DNA from: Amycolatopsis echigonensis
Lineage (GTDB): Bacteria; Actinomycetota; Actinomycetes; Mycobacteriales; Pseudonocardiaceae
Assembly: GCF_014174495.1 (NCBI RefSeq)
Contig: NZ_JACJHR010000028.1
Location: 1-64,000 of the forward strand
Length of the DNA: 64,000 bases
Direction of reading: 5' to 3'
A program made the translations under genes and the position numbers. A model generated the notes under the pieces. It searched no databases. It was not told the origin of the DNA and saw nothing but the letters and a program-made list of their open reading frames with translations. Positions 7,656-23,945 of the stretch are shown here, piece by piece (within the stretch, counting starts at the first letter, position 1; each line of letters begins with the position of its first letter).

Positions 7656-9046
7656 TCGCTTCCGTCGGTGCTGCGGGCGATCGCCGCCAGGGGCACGCTC
7701 AGCCAGTCCGGCCGGTTCGCGTGCTCGTAGGCGACCTCGTACACCGCTTTGTCCAGTTCAAAGGCGCGGAGCAGGTCCGCGTGCTCCCGCGGGTCGCCGA
7801 CCGGCCCGCCGGCGCGGGCGTACCCGGTGCAGAACGCGGCGCGGTTGCGCCGGGCCCATTCCATCGCGTGCCGGGTCACGTCCGCGTTCTCGGGCTGCCC
7901 GACGAGCCGCTGGTGCGCCGCGTAGTCGAACGACCGCAGCATGCCCGCGACGTCGCGCAGCGGCGAGCGCAGCGCGTGCCGTTCCGCGACCGGGGCGGCC
8001 GGTTCGCCTTCGAAGTCCAGCAGCAGCCATCCGTTGACGGTACGCAGCACCTGGCCCAAGTGCAGATCGCCGTGGATGTACTGCAGCGAGATCGGCGCCT
8101 CGTGCGCGCGCACCGCTTCGAACACTTCGCGCAGCGCGGGCGCGTACACGGCCAGCTCCGGGACGGCCTCGGACACCTGGTCGAGACGCTCGGTCATCGC
8201 GCGCACCGTGCGGGCCAGCTCGTCGCTGTCTGCGGGCTCGGTGCCGAGCGCGGTCGCGAGGTCCGCGTGCACCTCGGCCACTGCGGTGCCCAGCCGCTCG
8301 GCCTCGCCCGCGAAGTCGCCGCCCGCTTCCTCCGCCGACTGGTCCGGTTCGGCCAGCAGGTCCCGCACGCTCGTGGTCGCCATCGCCCACCCGTCGACCG
8401 CGTCCGGCAGGAACTCCTGCAGCATCCCCATCGTCGCGGGTTCGCCGTGCAGTTCCCCGGAGATCGAGCCGACGACGCGCGCCACGTGCTTGCACCCGGC
8501 TTTCTGCAGCGCGCGGTGCAGCAGCAGGTCTTTGTTCATGCCCGGGCTGAGCTTGCGGAACAGCTTGAGGATGTACTGCCCGCCGTACACCAGCGAGGTG
8601 TTGCTCTGCTCCGCGGTGATCGGCCGCGAACGCAGCCCGGGCTCGAGCGTCGCGTCCGGTTCCGCCGCGAACCGCAGCGGCCCGACGGACTCGCCCGCCG
8701 CCATCCGGTCGAGCAGCCCGGCGGCGAGGTCCGCGTCGCCGCTCGCCTCGTAGAGCCGGTCGCCGAGCAGCGCCGCCGACGCGACCTCGGGAATCCCGGA
8801 CCGGCGGCCGATCAGCAGCTGGTAGGGCTCGGCGCGGTCGCCCTGCACCACGTCGACGACCGCGTGCACCAGCAGCGGATCCGGGCCGTCCAGCACGGTG
8901 AGGCCGGCCGGGCGGACCTCGTCGACGGGCCGGTCCTTGCCCGCGAACCAGCGCTGCGCGGGCAGCCAGTCCGGCAGGAGGGCGGCCAGCGCCCCGGACA
9001 CCTCGGACAGTTCGGGCGGGGGACCGTGGTGCGACAGCGGACTCAC
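7652..9046 (-). CDS. mak: Maltokinase
   Basis: A 464-residue kinase that phosphorylates maltose with ATP to maltose-1-phosphate, the donor for GlgE. The fold is related to aminoglycoside phosphotransferases: Lys161 in QYILKLF for ATP, the catalytic loop HGDLHLGQ with Asp327, and DFEGE with the metal-binding Asp344. The N-terminal LPAQRWFAGK is typical of the family. GTG start, one base after the treS stop; its own stop overlaps glgB. Here it is a separate gene, whereas in some actinobacteria it is fused to TreS. Confidence 0.94.
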   Translation of the reverse strand: MSPLSHHGPPPELSEVSGALAALLPDWLPAQRWFAGKDRPVDEVRPAGLTVLDGPDPLLVHAVVDVVQGDRAEPYQLLIGRRSGIPEVASAALLGDRLYEASGDADLAAGLLDRMAAGESVGPLRFAAEPDATLEPGLRSRPITAEQSNTSLVYGGQYILKLFRKLSPGMNKDLLLHRALQKAGCKHVARVVGSISGELHGEPATMGMLQEFLPDAVDGWAMATTSVRDLLAEPDQSAEEAGGDFAGEAERLGTAVAEVHADLATALGTEPADSDELARTVRAMTERLDQVSEAVPELAVYAPALREVFEAVRAHEAPISLQYIHGDLHLGQVLRTVNGWLLLDFEGEPAAPVAERHALRSPLRDVAGMLRSFDYAAHQRLVGQPENADVTRHAMEWARRNRAAFCTGYARAGGPVGDPREHADLLRAFELDKAVYEVAYEHANRPDWLSVPLAAIARSTDGSE

Positions 9047-9047
9047 C

Positions 9048-10850
<1,803 letters not shown>

Positions 10851-10879
10851 CTTGTCGTGAGTTTGCCGGTGCTGAATAC

Positions 10880-10907
10880 GGTTATCCCGATCCGCTCCGG
10901 GATAACC
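10880..10907. other. Hairpin in the glgE-treS gap
   Basis: A perfect 10-bp stem (GGTTATCCCG / CGGGATAACC) with an eight-base loop in the 76-base space between glgE and treS. It lacks a T-run on either strand. Because glgE and treS are one pathway, it could be an mRNA stability or partial-termination element that sets the ratio of GlgE to the TreS-Mak-GlgB group. Confidence 0.55.
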
Positions 10908-10926
10908 ACTCGTGTCGAAGAAGCCG

Positions 10927-12906
<1,980 letters not shown>

Positions 12907-13181
12907 GGCAATGCCCCTTTTTCACGGTGGGTGGGAGGGTGGTCGGAGTGTGCTTTCGCGAGCACGGTCAGTGTGCCTGATTCCTCCAAAGCCGTTGACA
13001 GCGGGGCCTTTTTCTGCAATTCCCGCCACCCGGTCGGGCGAAACGCGCCCATTCGGCGGAACTCCCGGACGCATTCCGGACCCCCGTCCGCAACACGCGC
13101 GCCGAATTGCGTTAACAATCGGCGGCGCGTTCCGGTGATTACCCGTGAGTATCGGGGCGGAAGTCCGGAGCGTGCGTTGCC
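12907..13181. promoter_or_regulatory. Intergenic region carrying the glgE promoter
   Basis: No gene is seen between the glgX stop and the glgE start (344 bases in all). The stretch next to glgE must hold its promoter and leader; it includes AT-richer patches (for example near 13010 and 13110) compared with flanking coding DNA. I could not assign -35/-10 boxes with confidence. The far end is taken up by the hairpin at 13182-13236. Confidence 0.4.
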
Positions 13182-13236
13182 GTCCGTGAAGGACTCCTTG
13201 GGGGAATCCGATTCCGGCAAGGAGTCCTTCACGGAC
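13182..13236. terminator. Perfect 19-bp stem hairpin after glgX
   Basis: Arms 13182-13200 and 13218-13236 are perfectly complementary over 19 bases (GTCCGTGAAGGACTCCTTG). The 17-base loop contains a nested GGAAT/ATTCC stem. It starts 15 bases beyond the glgX stop and would insulate glgX from glgE, both on the minus strand. It belongs to the same style as 5379-5423. Confidence 0.75.
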
Positions 13237-13250
13237 CTCTGCGGAGCGAG

Positions 13251-15395
13251 TTACAGCTGCGGGATCTCGACCGTGTCCCGCGGCGCGCGCAGCAACAGCA
13301 GCGACCGCGCCTCGACCGTGATCCGCGCCTTCGGCTCGAGCACGCCGGGATGGGCCGGGGTGCCGTCGGCGGTGCTGGTGTCCAAAGTGGGCTTGAAGGT
13401 CTCGCCGTACTCCGGGCCGGGCAGGACGATCTCGGCCGGTTCCGCGCCCGCGTGCAGCACCAGCAGCCACGAATGGTCGGTGACGAGCTCGCCCTCGCGG
13501 TTGCGCGCCTGGCTGTTCGACCCGTCGATCCACATGCAGAGCGTGCGGCGGTCCTCGTCGAACCAGTCGATCTCGTCGAACTCCTCGCCGTCCGGGCGGA
13601 ACCAGACGAGGTCGGGCTTGCCGGTGACCGTCGTGCGGCCCTCGAAGAACTCCGGCTGCCGCAGCGCCGGGCTGTGCGCGCGCAGCCGGATCACTCGGCG
13701 GGCGAAGTCGAGCATCGGCTCCGAGGCCTCGGTCGGGGTCCAGTCGATCCACGACGTCTCGTCGTCGAGGCAGTAGGCGTTGTTGTTGCCGTACTGGGTC
13801 CGCCACATCTCGTCGCCCGCGGCGAACATCGGCGTGCCGGTGGACAGCAGGAGCGTCGCGAACAGGTTGCGCGCCTGGCGGGTGCGCAGCGCGACGATCG
13901 CCGGGTCGTCGGTCTCGCCCTCCGCGCCGTGGTTCCACGACCGGTTGTCGTTCGTGCCGTCGCGGTTGTCCTCGCCGTTGGCCTCGTTGTGCTTTTCGTT
14001 GTAGGACACCAGATCCCGCAACGTGAAGCCGTCGTGCGCGGTGACGAAGTTGATCGACTGCCACGGACGGCGCAGGTTGTGGTCGTACAGATCCGACGAG
14101 CCGGACAACCGGTACGCGAGGTCCCGCACGCCGGTCGCGCCGCGCCAGAAGTCGCGGACGGTGTCGCGGTAGCGGCCGTTCCACTCGGCCCACTGCGCGC
14201 CGAAGTCGCCGACGCGGTAGCCCTCGCCGGTCGCGTCCCACGGTTCGGCGATCAGCTTGCAGCGCGACAGCACCGGGTCGGTCGTGATCGCGGTGAGCAT
14301 CGTGGATTCGCGGTCGAACATCTCGCCGCGCGGGCGGCCGAGCGTGCTCGCCAGGTCGAAGCGGAACCCGTCGACGCCCATCTCCTGCGTCCAGTACCGC
14401 AGCGAGTCGGTGACCAGCCGGACGACCGTCGGCGAACCGGCGTCGAGGGTGTTGCCGCAGCCGGTGAGGTCGGCCATGTGGCCGCGGCGGGTGTGCAGGT
14501 AGTACGCCGGGGCGTCGAGGCCGCGCAGCGAGAGCGTCGGACCGTCCGGGCCGCCTTCGCAGGTGTGGTTGAAGACGACGTCGAGCAGCACCTCGATGCC
14601 GGCCGCGTGCAGTGCCGCCACCATCGTGCGGAACTCCTCGACCTCGCGGCCCGGCTCGCTCGCGTACCCGGCGTGCGGCGCGAAGTAGCCCAGCGGCGAG
14701 TAGCCCCAGTAGTTGTGCCGGCCCGAGCGGATCAGCGCGGGCTCGTCGGCGAACGAGTGCACCGGCAGCAGTTCGACGGTCGTCACGCCGAGCCGGGTCA
14801 GATGCTCGATCGCGACCGGGTGCGCGAGGCCGAGGTACGTGCCGCGCAGCGCCTCCGGGATGAACGGATGCTGCTGGGTGAACCCCTTCACGTGCAGCTC
14901 GCAGATCACCGACTCCTCGAACGGGACCTCGGGCTTGATCCCGGTGTCCTGTCCGCCCGGCGAGGTGACGACCGACAGCGGCACGGCGCCCAATGAGTCC
15001 ACAGTGGACATCGGACCGCGCTCCGGGTCGCCGGTGAAGCCCTGTGCGGCGTGCAGGCTGACGAGCTTCCCGTCGATCCGGCGCGCGTACGGGTCGACGA
15101 GGAGCTTGGCCGGGTTGCACCGGTAGCCGTGCGCCGGGTCGTACGGACCGTGCACGCGGTAGCCGTAGCGCTGCCCGACCGTGACGCCCGGGACGAGGCC
15201 GTGCCAGACGCCGAACGTGCGTTCGGTCAGTTCGATCCGCCGCTCGGACCCGTCGTCTCCGATGAGGCACACCTCGACCGCGTCGGCGACGGCGGACGTC
15301 ACCGCGAACCGGACGCCGCCCGCCTCCGGGTGGGCGCCGAGCGGGAACGGGCGTCCGGCGAGAACCTGGTTGTCGGATGCGGGTCGTTGTGCCAT
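13251..15395 (-). CDS. glgX: Glycogen debranching enzyme GlgX (first copy)
   Basis: A 714-residue GH13_11 isoamylase-type debranching enzyme that hydrolyses alpha-1,6 branches. An N-terminal CBM48-like domain precedes the barrel. Asp347 (VDGFRFDLAS), Glu384 (LIAEPWDATG) and Asp455 (VTAHDGFTL) are the catalytic set, and AGDEMWRTQYGNNNAYCLD is the usual late motif. It is flanked by a hairpin downstream and 185 bases of non-coding DNA upstream, so it appears to be its own transcript. It is clearly paralogous to the copy at 19560-21686 but diverged, so it is not a recent duplication. Confidence 0.94.
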   Translation of the reverse strand: MAQRPASDNQVLAGRPFPLGAHPEAGGVRFAVTSAVADAVEVCLIGDDGSERRIELTERTFGVWHGLVPGVTVGQRYGYRVHGPYDPAHGYRCNPAKLLVDPYARRIDGKLVSLHAAQGFTGDPERGPMSTVDSLGAVPLSVVTSPGGQDTGIKPEVPFEESVICELHVKGFTQQHPFIPEALRGTYLGLAHPVAIEHLTRLGVTTVELLPVHSFADEPALIRSGRHNYWGYSPLGYFAPHAGYASEPGREVEEFRTMVAALHAAGIEVLLDVVFNHTCEGGPDGPTLSLRGLDAPAYYLHTRRGHMADLTGCGNTLDAGSPTVVRLVTDSLRYWTQEMGVDGFRFDLASTLGRPRGEMFDRESTMLTAITTDPVLSRCKLIAEPWDATGEGYRVGDFGAQWAEWNGRYRDTVRDFWRGATGVRDLAYRLSGSSDLYDHNLRRPWQSINFVTAHDGFTLRDLVSYNEKHNEANGEDNRDGTNDNRSWNHGAEGETDDPAIVALRTRQARNLFATLLLSTGTPMFAAGDEMWRTQYGNNNAYCLDDETSWIDWTPTEASEPMLDFARRVIRLRAHSPALRQPEFFEGRTTVTGKPDLVWFRPDGEEFDEIDWFDEDRRTLCMWIDGSNSQARNREGELVTDHSWLLVLHAGAEPAEIVLPGPEYGETFKPTLDTSTADGTPAHPGVLEPKARITVEARSLLLLRAPRDTVEIPQL

Positions 15396-15580
15396 GCGCC
15401 GATCTTTTCAAACCCGGGGCGGCGGCGGGCTCCGGCTCTTGGCTGAACTTGCCCAGGCAGGGGTGATGACCTGGGCCGACGACGCCGCCGGCAGGGGTTC
15501 CGACCCGGGCGTGCCCCGAAGCGACCCGCGACCTCGGGTTGAGGGTTTCGGGACAGTCGCTCTCCGCCGCTACCCCGAGG

Positions 15581-17287
15581 TCACCCGGTAGCGACCAGGA
15601 CGAACGACTCAGCGGGCAACGCCGTCGCAGCACCGCCGACTTCGGGATTCCCCCACGAAGCCAGCACCTCCCCCGCCACCGGAAGCTCGACCGGCTCCGG
15701 CCCGAAGTTGCACGCCAGCCGCAGCGCGCCCCGGTGCAGGACCAGCCACGCGTCGTCCGGCGCGGTGTCCACGACGACCCGGTCCAGCCGCGGGTCGGTG
15801 AGGTCCGGGTGCTCGCGGCGGAGCCGGATCAGCGTCCGGTACAGGCCGAGGATCTCCCGGTGGCCCGGTTTGGCCGGTTCGGTCCAGTCGAGCCGCGAGC
15901 GGGCGACGGTGGCCGGGTCCATCGGGTCCGGGACGTCCGTTTCGCCCCAGCCGTGCCGGGCGAATTCGCGGCGGCGGCCGGTGCGGACGGCCTCGGCCAG
16001 CTCCGGGTCCGGGAACGACGCGAAGAACTGCCACGGCGTCTCCGCGGCCCACTCCTCGCCCATGAACAGCATCGGCGTGAACGGCGAGCAGAACACCACC
16101 GCGGCGCCGCAGGCCAGCAGGCCGGGCGAAACGGTCGCGGACAGCCGGTCGCCGGTCGCGCGGTTCCCGATCTGGTCGTGATCCTGCAGGTAGGCCAGGA
16201 ACCGGTGGCCGGGGGCGACGCGCCGGTCGAGCGGGCGGCCGTGCGTGCGCTCGCGGAACGACGACCACGTGCCGGCGTGGAAGAACGCCTCCCGGAGGGT
16301 TTTGGCCAGCGCGCCAGGCTCGGCGAAATCGGTGTAGTAACCGGTGGTCTCGCCGGTGAGCCGGACGTGCAGCGCATGGTGCAGGTCGTCGGACCACTGC
16401 GCGTGCAGGCCGTAGCCGCCGGCGTCGCGGGCGGTGACGAGCTTCGGGTCGTTCTGGTCGGACTCCGCGATCAACGTCAGCGGGCGGTTCAGCGCGGCTG
16501 ACAGTGCGTCGACCTCGGCGGACAGCTCCTCCAGCAGGTGCACGGCGCGTTTGTCGACCAGCGCGTGCACGGCGTCGAGGCGCAGGCCGTCGACGTGGAA
16601 GTCGCGCAGCCAGCCGAGGGCGTTGTCGATGACGTAGCGGCGGACTTCGTCGGAACCGGGACCGTCGAGGTTCAGGCCGGCGCCCCAGTCCGTGCGGCCG
16701 GCGAAGTACGGGCCGAACCGGTCGAGGTAGGCGCCGGATGGGCCGAGGTGGTTGTAGACCACGTCGAGCACGACCGCGAGCCCGCGCGCGTGACAGGCGT
16801 CGACCAGGCGTTTCAGCCCGTCCGGGCCGCCGTAGGGTTCGTGCGCCGCGCCCCAGAGGACGCCGTCGTAGCCCCAGCCAGCGGTGCCGTCGAAGGAGTT
16901 CACCGGCAGCAGTTCGACGTGCGTGATGCCGAGGTCGACCAGGTGCCCGAGCCGGTCAATGACCGCGTCGAACGTGCCTGCCTCGGTGAAGGTGCCGACA
17001 TGCAGTTCGTAGACCACCCCGCCGGGCAGCTGCCGTCCGGTCCACGCCTGGTCGGTCCAGGCGAAGGCGGAATGGTCGTAGACGCGCGAGGCGTCGTGCA
17101 CGCCGTTCGGCTGGCGCAGCGAGCGCGGGTCCGGCAGCGGGCGGTCGTCGTCGCCGAGCAGGAACGCGTAGTCCGTGCCGGTGACGTCGGCCTGCCACCA
17201 GCCGTTGCCGGCGGCGGTCATCTCGTGATCGGTGCCGTCAACGCGGACGCGGACGCGCTCGGCGGACGGGGCCCATACGCGGAACAT
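15581..17287 (-). CDS. treZ: Malto-oligosyltrehalose trehalohydrolase
   Basis: A 568-residue GH13_10 enzyme that releases trehalose from the maltooligosyl-trehalose made by TreY. It has an N-terminal domain (MFRVWAPSAERVRV), then Asp238 (VDGLRLDAVHAL), Glu275 (LIAESDQND) and Asp371 (LQDHDQIGNR). The ATG at 17287 shares one base with the treY stop (TGATG), which fixes the start and shows coupling; a longer open frame upstream is a shadow of treY. Last gene of the malQ-treX-treY-treZ unit. Confidence 0.95.
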   Translation of the reverse strand: MFRVWAPSAERVRVRVDGTDHEMTAAGNGWWQADVTGTDYAFLLGDDDRPLPDPRSLRQPNGVHDASRVYDHSAFAWTDQAWTGRQLPGGVVYELHVGTFTEAGTFDAVIDRLGHLVDLGITHVELLPVNSFDGTAGWGYDGVLWGAAHEPYGGPDGLKRLVDACHARGLAVVLDVVYNHLGPSGAYLDRFGPYFAGRTDWGAGLNLDGPGSDEVRRYVIDNALGWLRDFHVDGLRLDAVHALVDKRAVHLLEELSAEVDALSAALNRPLTLIAESDQNDPKLVTARDAGGYGLHAQWSDDLHHALHVRLTGETTGYYTDFAEPGALAKTLREAFFHAGTWSSFRERTHGRPLDRRVAPGHRFLAYLQDHDQIGNRATGDRLSATVSPGLLACGAAVVFCSPFTPMLFMGEEWAAETPWQFFASFPDPELAEAVRTGRRREFARHGWGETDVPDPMDPATVARSRLDWTEPAKPGHREILGLYRTLIRLRREHPDLTDPRLDRVVVDTAPDDAWLVLHRGALRLACNFGPEPVELPVAGEVLASWGNPEVGGAATALPAESFVLVATG

Positions 17288-19559
17288 CAGGAGTCCTCCC
17301 GCACCAGCAGCGCGACCGGGTACTGGTCGAACAACGCGGACGCCCGCGGGGCGTCGCCTACTCCGCGGCCGGTCAGCACGTCGGTCCATTCGCCGGCGCG
17401 CAGCGGCAGAACGGTGTCGCGCCAGCCGCCCGCGCGCTCCAGTCCCAGCGGCAGCCGCGTGACCGCCACGGTCAGTCCGGCACCGCGTTCGAAGGCCAGA
17501 AGGTGTTCCGCCGCAACGCCTTCGGCGTGCAACGGCCGGTATCCGGTGAAGAGCTCCGGCCGGTCTCGGCGCAGGGTCAGCGCGTGGTGGACCACCAGGA
17601 GTTTCGCCGCGCCGGTCTCGTCGATCTCCGGCTGTTCGCCCGCTTGGACGCGTTCGAGCAGGGCGCGCCGGACGTCGTAGTCGACCTCGCGGCGGTTGTC
17701 CGGGTCGACCAGCGAGTAGTCCCACAGCTCGGTGCCCTGGTAGACGTCCGGGACGCCGGGTCCGGCCAGCTGCACCAGCTTCTGGCCGAGCGAATTCGCC
17801 CAGCCCGCGCCGCGCACCCGGTTGACGAACGCCTCGACGTCCGCCGCCAGCGAAGCGTCGCCCAGCACCGCGGACGGCCACTCGGCGACGGCACGTTCGA
17901 AGTCCTCGTCGTGGTCCGTCCAGGAGGTGCGGAGTTTCGCTTCCTTCGCGGCTTTGTCGAGGTAGTCGCGGAGCCGCTCCGGCGAGATCGGCCACGCGCC
18001 CACGAGCGTCTGCCACGCCAGGAGATTCAGCGCGGGCTCGTCGATGCCGCGCGCGGCGGTCCAGCGGCGGACCGCTACGGCGAACTCGTCCGCGACCTCC
18101 GACAGCGCGGCCATCCGGGCCCGGGTGTCCTCGGACCGCTTCGTGTCGTGAGTGGTCAGCGTGGTCATCGTGGCCGGGGCCGCGGCCGCCCGGCCCGCGG
18201 CCAGGGTGTGGAATTCCCCGGCGCTCAGCCCGAAACGGTCCGGATTGCCGCCGACCTCGTTCAGCGCGGCGAACCGGGTGAACCGGTAGAACGTCGTGTC
18301 CTCGGTGCCCTTCGCGACGACCATGCCGGACGTCTGCTGGATCCGCGTCGCCAGCTCGCCGTCCGGCTCGCCGCGCACCTGGCTGTCCAGCGCGTCGAGC
18401 GCGGGGGCCAGCTCGGGCCGCCGCTTGCGCGCCCGCGCGACGGCGGTCGCCCAGTGTCCGGACCCCTCAGGGAGGTACGAGCGGTAGACCGGGAACGCGA
18501 TCATCACCTCGGCCACGGCGGCGCGGGCCGCGTCGGCGTCCACGCCCTGGAGCAGCGCGGCGATCCGGTGCACCTCGGCGACCAGGATGCCGTCGGTCAC
18601 CAACCTCCGCGCGCCTTCTTCGACCGCGTGGTAGTCGGTGCGCACGCCTTGTTCGGCGGCGAGCCGGGTGAAGACCGGCGCGGCGGCCGGGTCCACGAAA
18701 ACGCCCGTGATCTCGCGCAGCGCGTCGTATCCGGTGGTCCCGTCGACCGGCCAGCTCTGCGGCAGCGCCTCGCCCGGGTGCAGGATCTTCTCCGCCACCA
18801 GCCACGCCCCCGGCGCGCCCTCGCGGAGCCGCCGGAAGTAGCCGCCCGGGTCCGCGAGCCCGTCCGGATGGTCCACGCGCAGGCCGGTGACGTCGCCGTC
18901 GGACACCCAGCGCAGCACCTCGCCGTGCGTTTCGGCGAACACCTCCGGCCGCTCCACGGTGACCGCGGCCAGGTTCGTGATGTCGAAGAACCGCCGGTAG
19001 TTCAGCTCCCGGTTGCCGCGCCGCCAGCCGACGAGCTCGTAATGCTGGCGCGCGTGCACTTCCCGCGGCGTGCCCTCGCCGGTGCCGGGCGCGATCGGGA
19101 ACCGGTGGTCGTAGTAGACCAGTTCGTCCCCTTCGACAGTCACCTCGTCGTTGTCGTCGCCGAGTACCGGCAGCAGCAGCCTTCCCCGGCTCCAGTCGAT
19201 GTCGAAAAACGGCGCGTACGGCGAATCCTGGCCGTTCCGCAGCACGTCCCACCACCACCGGTTCGCCTTCGGCGCCTCGACCGACATGTGGTTCGGCACG
19301 ATGTCCACCACAAACCCGAGCCCGGCGTCTTTCAGCCGCGCCGACAACGCCTTTCGCGCTTCCTCGCCGCCCAGTTCGCCCCGGGCGCGCGTCGGGTCGG
19401 TGACGTCGTAACCGTGCGTGGACCCGGGCGTCGCGTCGAGCATCGGCGAGCCGTACAACGCGCCGATGCCCAGCTCGTGCAAGTAGTCCACGATCGCGGC
19501 GGCGTCGGCGAAACCGAACTCCGGCCGCAGCTGTACGCGATAGGTCGAGGACGGCGTGC

Positions 19560-19563
<4 letters not shown>
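17287..19563 (-). CDS. treY: Malto-oligosyltrehalose synthase
   Basis: A 758-residue GH13_26 enzyme that converts the reducing-end alpha-1,4 bond of maltodextrins into the alpha,alpha-1,1 bond of trehalose. Signature regions: TYRVQLRPEFGF at the N-terminus, VDIVPNHMS (about 86-94), Asp231 (GLRVDHPDGLADP), Glu258 (LVAEKIL) and Asp473 (TTHDTKRSEDTRAR). The ATG at 19563 overlaps the treX stop by four bases (ATGA). Family length is normally 700-850 residues, so it is full length. Confidence 0.95.
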
Positions 19564-21686
<2,123 letters not shown>

Positions 21687-21739
21687 AGGGCTTCTCCTTG
21701 GGCATCGGTTTTCGTTGTCCGGACGGGCTTTTCGAGCGT

Positions 21740-23680
21740 TCAGCGCAGCGGGCGCGCGGCGGCGAGCGGGGCGATCGCCGCCCGCACCCGCGGGTCGGCG
21801 AAGAACCCGTCGACGGTGACGGGAAGGGGGATGCGCCAGTTAGGGTACTCATCCACCGTGCCCGGCAGGTTCGGCTGGCGCCGTTCGCCGACGACGTCCG
21901 CGGGGGCGGTGAGCACGAGCCGCGACGCCGCCGAGGCGAGCAGCGCGTGCAAGGCGACCACCAAGTCGTCGTCCGGAATTCCTTCGCCGGCAACCAGTTC
22001 GAGCAGCGCCTTCCGCTCCGCCGCCGCCTCGGCGTACTCCTGCTCCGCCGGACGGTCGAGCTGGCCGAGCTCGGCGCGGACCCGGACGTGCTCGGCCTCG
22101 AGCCAGCCGGAGACGGTCGGCAGGTCGTGCGTCGAAATGCTGGCCATCGCGTCCGGATCCCAGCGGTCCGGGCGGACGAACGGCGTGCCGGGCGCGTCCC
22201 AGTCGCGCTGGAACCACAGCACCGCGGAGCTGAGCAGGCCGCGTTCGTGCATGGTTTCGGTGACGGTGTCCTCGACGGTGCCGAGGTCCTCCCCCACCAC
22301 GACCGCGCCCGCGCGGTGCGCTTCCAGCGCGAGCACGCCGAGCATCGCTTCGGCGTCGTAGTGCACGTACGTGCCGCGACCAGCCGGTTCGCCCGGCGGA
22401 ATCCACCACAATCGCCACATCCCGGCGACGTGGTCCACCCGGATGCCGTCGGCGTGCTTCACCACTCCGCGCACGACGTCGCGGAACGGCGCGTACCCGG
22501 CTTCGGCGAGCCGGTCCGGCCGCCACGGCGGCAGATTCCAGTCCTGGCCCTGCTGGTTGAACGCGTCCGGCGGCGCGCCGACCCGCACCTGCGCGGCGAA
22601 CACGTCCCGCAGCGCCCAGGTGTCCGCGCCGCCGGGATGCACCCCGACCGGCAGATCGTGCACGACACCGACCGGCATGCCCGCTTCGCGCGCGGCGCGG
22701 CGGACGTTGTCGAGCTGCTCGTGACAGAGCTGCTGCAGCCAGCCGTGGAACTCGATCCGCTCGGCCAGCTCCTCGCGAGCGGCGGCCACCTCGGCGCTGC
22801 CGGGATCGCGCAACGGCTCGGGCCACTCGCGCCAGTCGCTGCCGTGCACCTCGGCGAGCGCGCCGAACGCGGCGAAATCGCGAAGGTCGTCGTCCAGTTC
22901 GACCGGGCGCGGATGGTGCGGGCGCAGCAGGTCGAGCGCGGCGCGTTTGGCGGTCCACACGGCGTCGTAGTCGATCAGCTCGCCGATCGGATCCGGCGCG
23001 AGCGCCCGCACCCGCCGCTGGGTGTCTTCGTCGGCGCGGGCGAACGCTTCGGTGTCGGTCACCCGCAGGTACAGCGGGTTCGCGAACCGGCGGCTGGACG
23101 GCGAATACGGCGACCGCTCGACCGGATGCGCCGGGCTGATCGCTTGCACCGGGTTGACGAGCAGCACGCCCGCGCCCAGTTCGGCGGCCGACCGGGACGC
23201 CATTTCGGCGAGATCGCCGAAATCGCCCATCCCCCACGACTCGCCGGAGTGCAGCGCGTAGAGCTGCAGCATCCAGCCCCACGCGGGCGGCACCGCGGGC
23301 AGCCGCTCCGGGACAACAGCCAGCGTGACCTGTTGCTCAGCGGTCACGATCCGGTGCCAGCCCAGCGGAAGGTCAGCCGGAAGTGTGGTGCCGACGTCAC
23401 GCACGGTGCCGTCTTCGAGTTCGACGGTGGCGGCTCGGCCGAGTTCGCGCTCTTGCCCGGCACGCACCACGACAGTCGGCGGGAGCGCTTGCGACGCGCG
23501 GGCTTCTCGCACCGCGGCCAATTCGCGCTGAATTGCTTGCGGAGTACTGGCGTCGACGTCGAGCTGCGCCAATACCGCGATCACGACGTCAGGATCGACC
23601 TGCACTTCGACGTGGTCGGCGTTTTCGTAGCGGGTGGCGACTCCGTGGGCGGCGGCCAGTTCGGCCAGCTCCGGGGTCAC
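21740..23680 (-). CDS. malQ: 4-alpha-glucanotransferase (amylomaltase)
   Basis: A 646-residue GH77 enzyme that disproportionates maltodextrins. Catalytic residues: Asp416 (DGIRVDHVAGMWRLW), Glu464 (VVGEDLGTV) and Asp519 (SISTHDLPTV). SGESWGMGDFGDL (145-157) is the usual entry motif. The first 125 residues form the N-terminal domain found in bacterial MalQ. GTG start at 23680 without a strong ribosome site. Placed first in the treX-treY-treZ unit, it would rebuild short dextrins left by debranching into chains long enough for TreY. Confidence 0.93.
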   Translation of the reverse strand: MTPELAELAAAHGVATRYENADHVEVQVDPDVVIAVLAQLDVDASTPQAIQRELAAVREARASQALPPTVVVRAGQERELGRAATVELEDGTVRDVGTTLPADLPLGWHRIVTAEQQVTLAVVPERLPAVPPAWGWMLQLYALHSGESWGMGDFGDLAEMASRSAAELGAGVLLVNPVQAISPAHPVERSPYSPSSRRFANPLYLRVTDTEAFARADEDTQRRVRALAPDPIGELIDYDAVWTAKRAALDLLRPHHPRPVELDDDLRDFAAFGALAEVHGSDWREWPEPLRDPGSAEVAAAREELAERIEFHGWLQQLCHEQLDNVRRAAREAGMPVGVVHDLPVGVHPGGADTWALRDVFAAQVRVGAPPDAFNQQGQDWNLPPWRPDRLAEAGYAPFRDVVRGVVKHADGIRVDHVAGMWRLWWIPPGEPAGRGTYVHYDAEAMLGVLALEAHRAGAVVVGEDLGTVEDTVTETMHERGLLSSAVLWFQRDWDAPGTPFVRPDRWDPDAMASISTHDLPTVSGWLEAEHVRVRAELGQLDRPAEQEYAEAAAERKALLELVAGEGIPDDDLVVALHALLASAASRLVLTAPADVVGERRQPNLPGTVDEYPNWRIPLPVTVDGFFADPRVRAAIAPLAAARPLR

Positions 23681-23771
23681 GCTTCGGTCCGGGGAACGGG
23701 AATGCGCACCGGACCAGTGTCCCGGGCGGTGCCGCGCGGCGCCATTCGCCTCGCCGCCGCAGACGGGCGAA

Positions 23772-23813
23772 GCGGTGACCGGCCGGTCGGGGGGCGTGCC
23801 GGCCGGTCACCGC
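23772..23813. terminator. Perfect 15-bp hairpin after the LLM gene
   Basis: Arms GCGGTGACCGGCCGG and CCGGCCGGTCACCGC are separated by a 12-base loop. It lies in the 265-base gap between the LLM oxidoreductase stop (23946) and the malQ start (23680), both on the minus strand, so it probably ends the LLM transcript and protects the malQ promoter. No gene is seen in this gap. Confidence 0.6.
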
Positions 23814-23945
23814 CACACGAAACAAGAGGGAAGGCGTTCGCCGGAATGACGCGCGACGGCCGAGTTCACCCGTTCAGGCGCTCTTCGCTCTTTCAGCGCG
23901 CGGTCCCCGCCGGAAGGAGGTAGCGCTGTCCGAAGTGGACGCCGC

